DNA of 64,000 bases from Haploplasma axanthum. GTDB lineage: Bacteria > Bacillota_I > Bacilli_A > Acholeplasmatales > Acholeplasmataceae. Position numbers and translations under genes: made by a program. Of the stretch, positions 63,666-64,000 are shown one piece after another. The notes under the pieces were generated by a model. It did not search any database. It was not told where the DNA came from and saw nothing but the letters and a program-made list of their open reading frames with translations. The stretch's first letter is position 1. Each line of letters begins with the position of its first letter. Where the stretch lies: assembly GCF_900660745.1 (NCBI RefSeq), contig NZ_LR215048.1:186001-250000 (forward strand). The letters run 5' to 3'.

Positions 63666-64000
63666 ATGACTAAAACATATGCATACATTAGAGTTTCATC
63701 TATTACACAATCAATTGATAGACAATTAGATGAAATAGAAAGATTAGATTTACCAAAGAAAAACATTTTTATAGATAAGCAAAGTGGAAAAGACTTTGAA
63801 AGAAAGTCTTACTTAAAACTTAAAAGTAAACTTAAAGAAGGCGATTTATTAATAGTTAAGAGCATTGATAGATTAGGTAGAAACTATGAAATGATCATTG
63901 ATGAATGGTCTTATATAACAAAAAAAATAGGGGCAGATATCAAAGTACTTGATATGCCTCTTTTAGATACTAGAATACAACCAGAAAATTTAGTTGGTAA
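63666..64000 (+). CDS. Small serine recombinase/resolvase (truncated by window edge)
   Basis: 111 codons visible, open to the window end. TYAYIRVSSITQSIDRQLDEI has the N-terminal resolvase motif with catalytic Ser11, then DKQSGKDFERKS, LLIVKSIDRLGRNYEM (conserved Arg pair). This is the Hin/Gin/Tn3-resolvase class. Ribosome binding site CAGGAGG. The DNA-binding domain lies outside the window. Divergent from the DpnII operon. Confidence 0.88.
   Translation, partial: MTKTYAYIRVSSITQSIDRQLDEIERLDLPKKNIFIDKQSGKDFERKSYLKLKSKLKEGDLLIVKSIDRLGRNYEMIIDEWSYITKKIGADIKVLDMPLLDTRIQPENLVG

Noticed and set aside
1-64000. CRISPR arrays, tRNA and rRNA genes
   Set aside because: Looked for repeated spacer-like units, cloverleaf arms with CCA ends and conserved rRNA segments; none was recognised by eye.
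1-64000. Mycoplasma-type code with TGA as Trp
   Set aside because: TGA acts as a clean stop at 3417-3419, 18136-18138 and 18294-18296, and Trp residues are encoded by TGG throughout.

Overview
This window is AT-rich bacterial DNA with tight operons, clear AGGAGG-type ribosome binding sites and TGA used as a stop (for example the ATGA stop/start overlap at 3417-3420). Gene content (AgrC/LytTR signalling, lipobox lipoproteins, NiaR/NiaX, CsoR/CopB, xylose and galactose uptake, DpnII-type restriction-modification) points to a low-GC Bacillota or an Acholeplasma/Izemoplasma-like relative. No rRNA, tRNA or CRISPR was recognised, so the lineage call is an inference.

Layout. 1-4.3 kb: a secreted esterase, small membrane proteins and an AgrC/LytTR-type two-component pair. 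4.3-17.4 kb (minus strand): a glycan locus with a GH78-like lipoprotein, UDP-galactopyranose mutase, GT2, a GtrA-like protein, a membrane-anchored GH3 with reversed domain order, two small lipoproteins and a GH2 beta-galactosidase, headed by a promoter with a catabolite-response (cre) site. 17.8-26.4 kb: an mgl-type galactose ABC transporter operon with two small membrane proteins, then a three-component regulator (sugar-binding lipoprotein, YesM kinase, YesN AraC-type regulator); two perfect 21-bp direct repeats lie ahead of mglB. 26.5-30.6 kb: xylA-xylB and a divergent ROK repressor. 30.7-34.7 kb: glycerophosphodiesterase, fRMsr, Hsp20 behind a CIRCE-like element, and a second LytTR/GHKL pair. 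35.4-36.5 kb: a complete IS1595-type insertion sequence. 37-43 kb: a broken KdpD/P-type-ATPase chimera, NiaR/NiaX, a DUF1722 protein and a frameshifted OB-fold lipoprotein.

43.1-51.4 kb: about 7.3 kb lies between a complete GDSL esterase gene and a nearly identical copy of its 3' end plus terminator. It encodes a secreted beta-rich protein, a lipoprotein, two HlyD-like adaptors, a MacB-like ABC ATPase and permease, and a polytopic membrane protein. This is a candidate export/toxin-immunity island. 51.6-54.1 kb: copper efflux (CopB with a His-rich N-terminus, and CsoR). 54.3-56.6 kb: a DIP1984-family protein, an RHH-WYL regulator and a SIMPL protein.

56.9-64 kb: a defence island. A DpnII operon (dpnM-dpnA-dpnB) continues on the same strand into a small ORF, an AIPR-family protein, a degenerate PLD-like protein with a DpnI_C-like winged helix, and a PD-(D/E)xK protein with a type I HsdR-like N-domain. 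The promoter ahead of the AIPR gene carries two GATC sites, the target expected for the neighbouring methylase and nuclease. A serine recombinase starts at the right edge, and two inverted palindromes lie between it and dpnM. These last two regions are the best candidates for undescribed biology.
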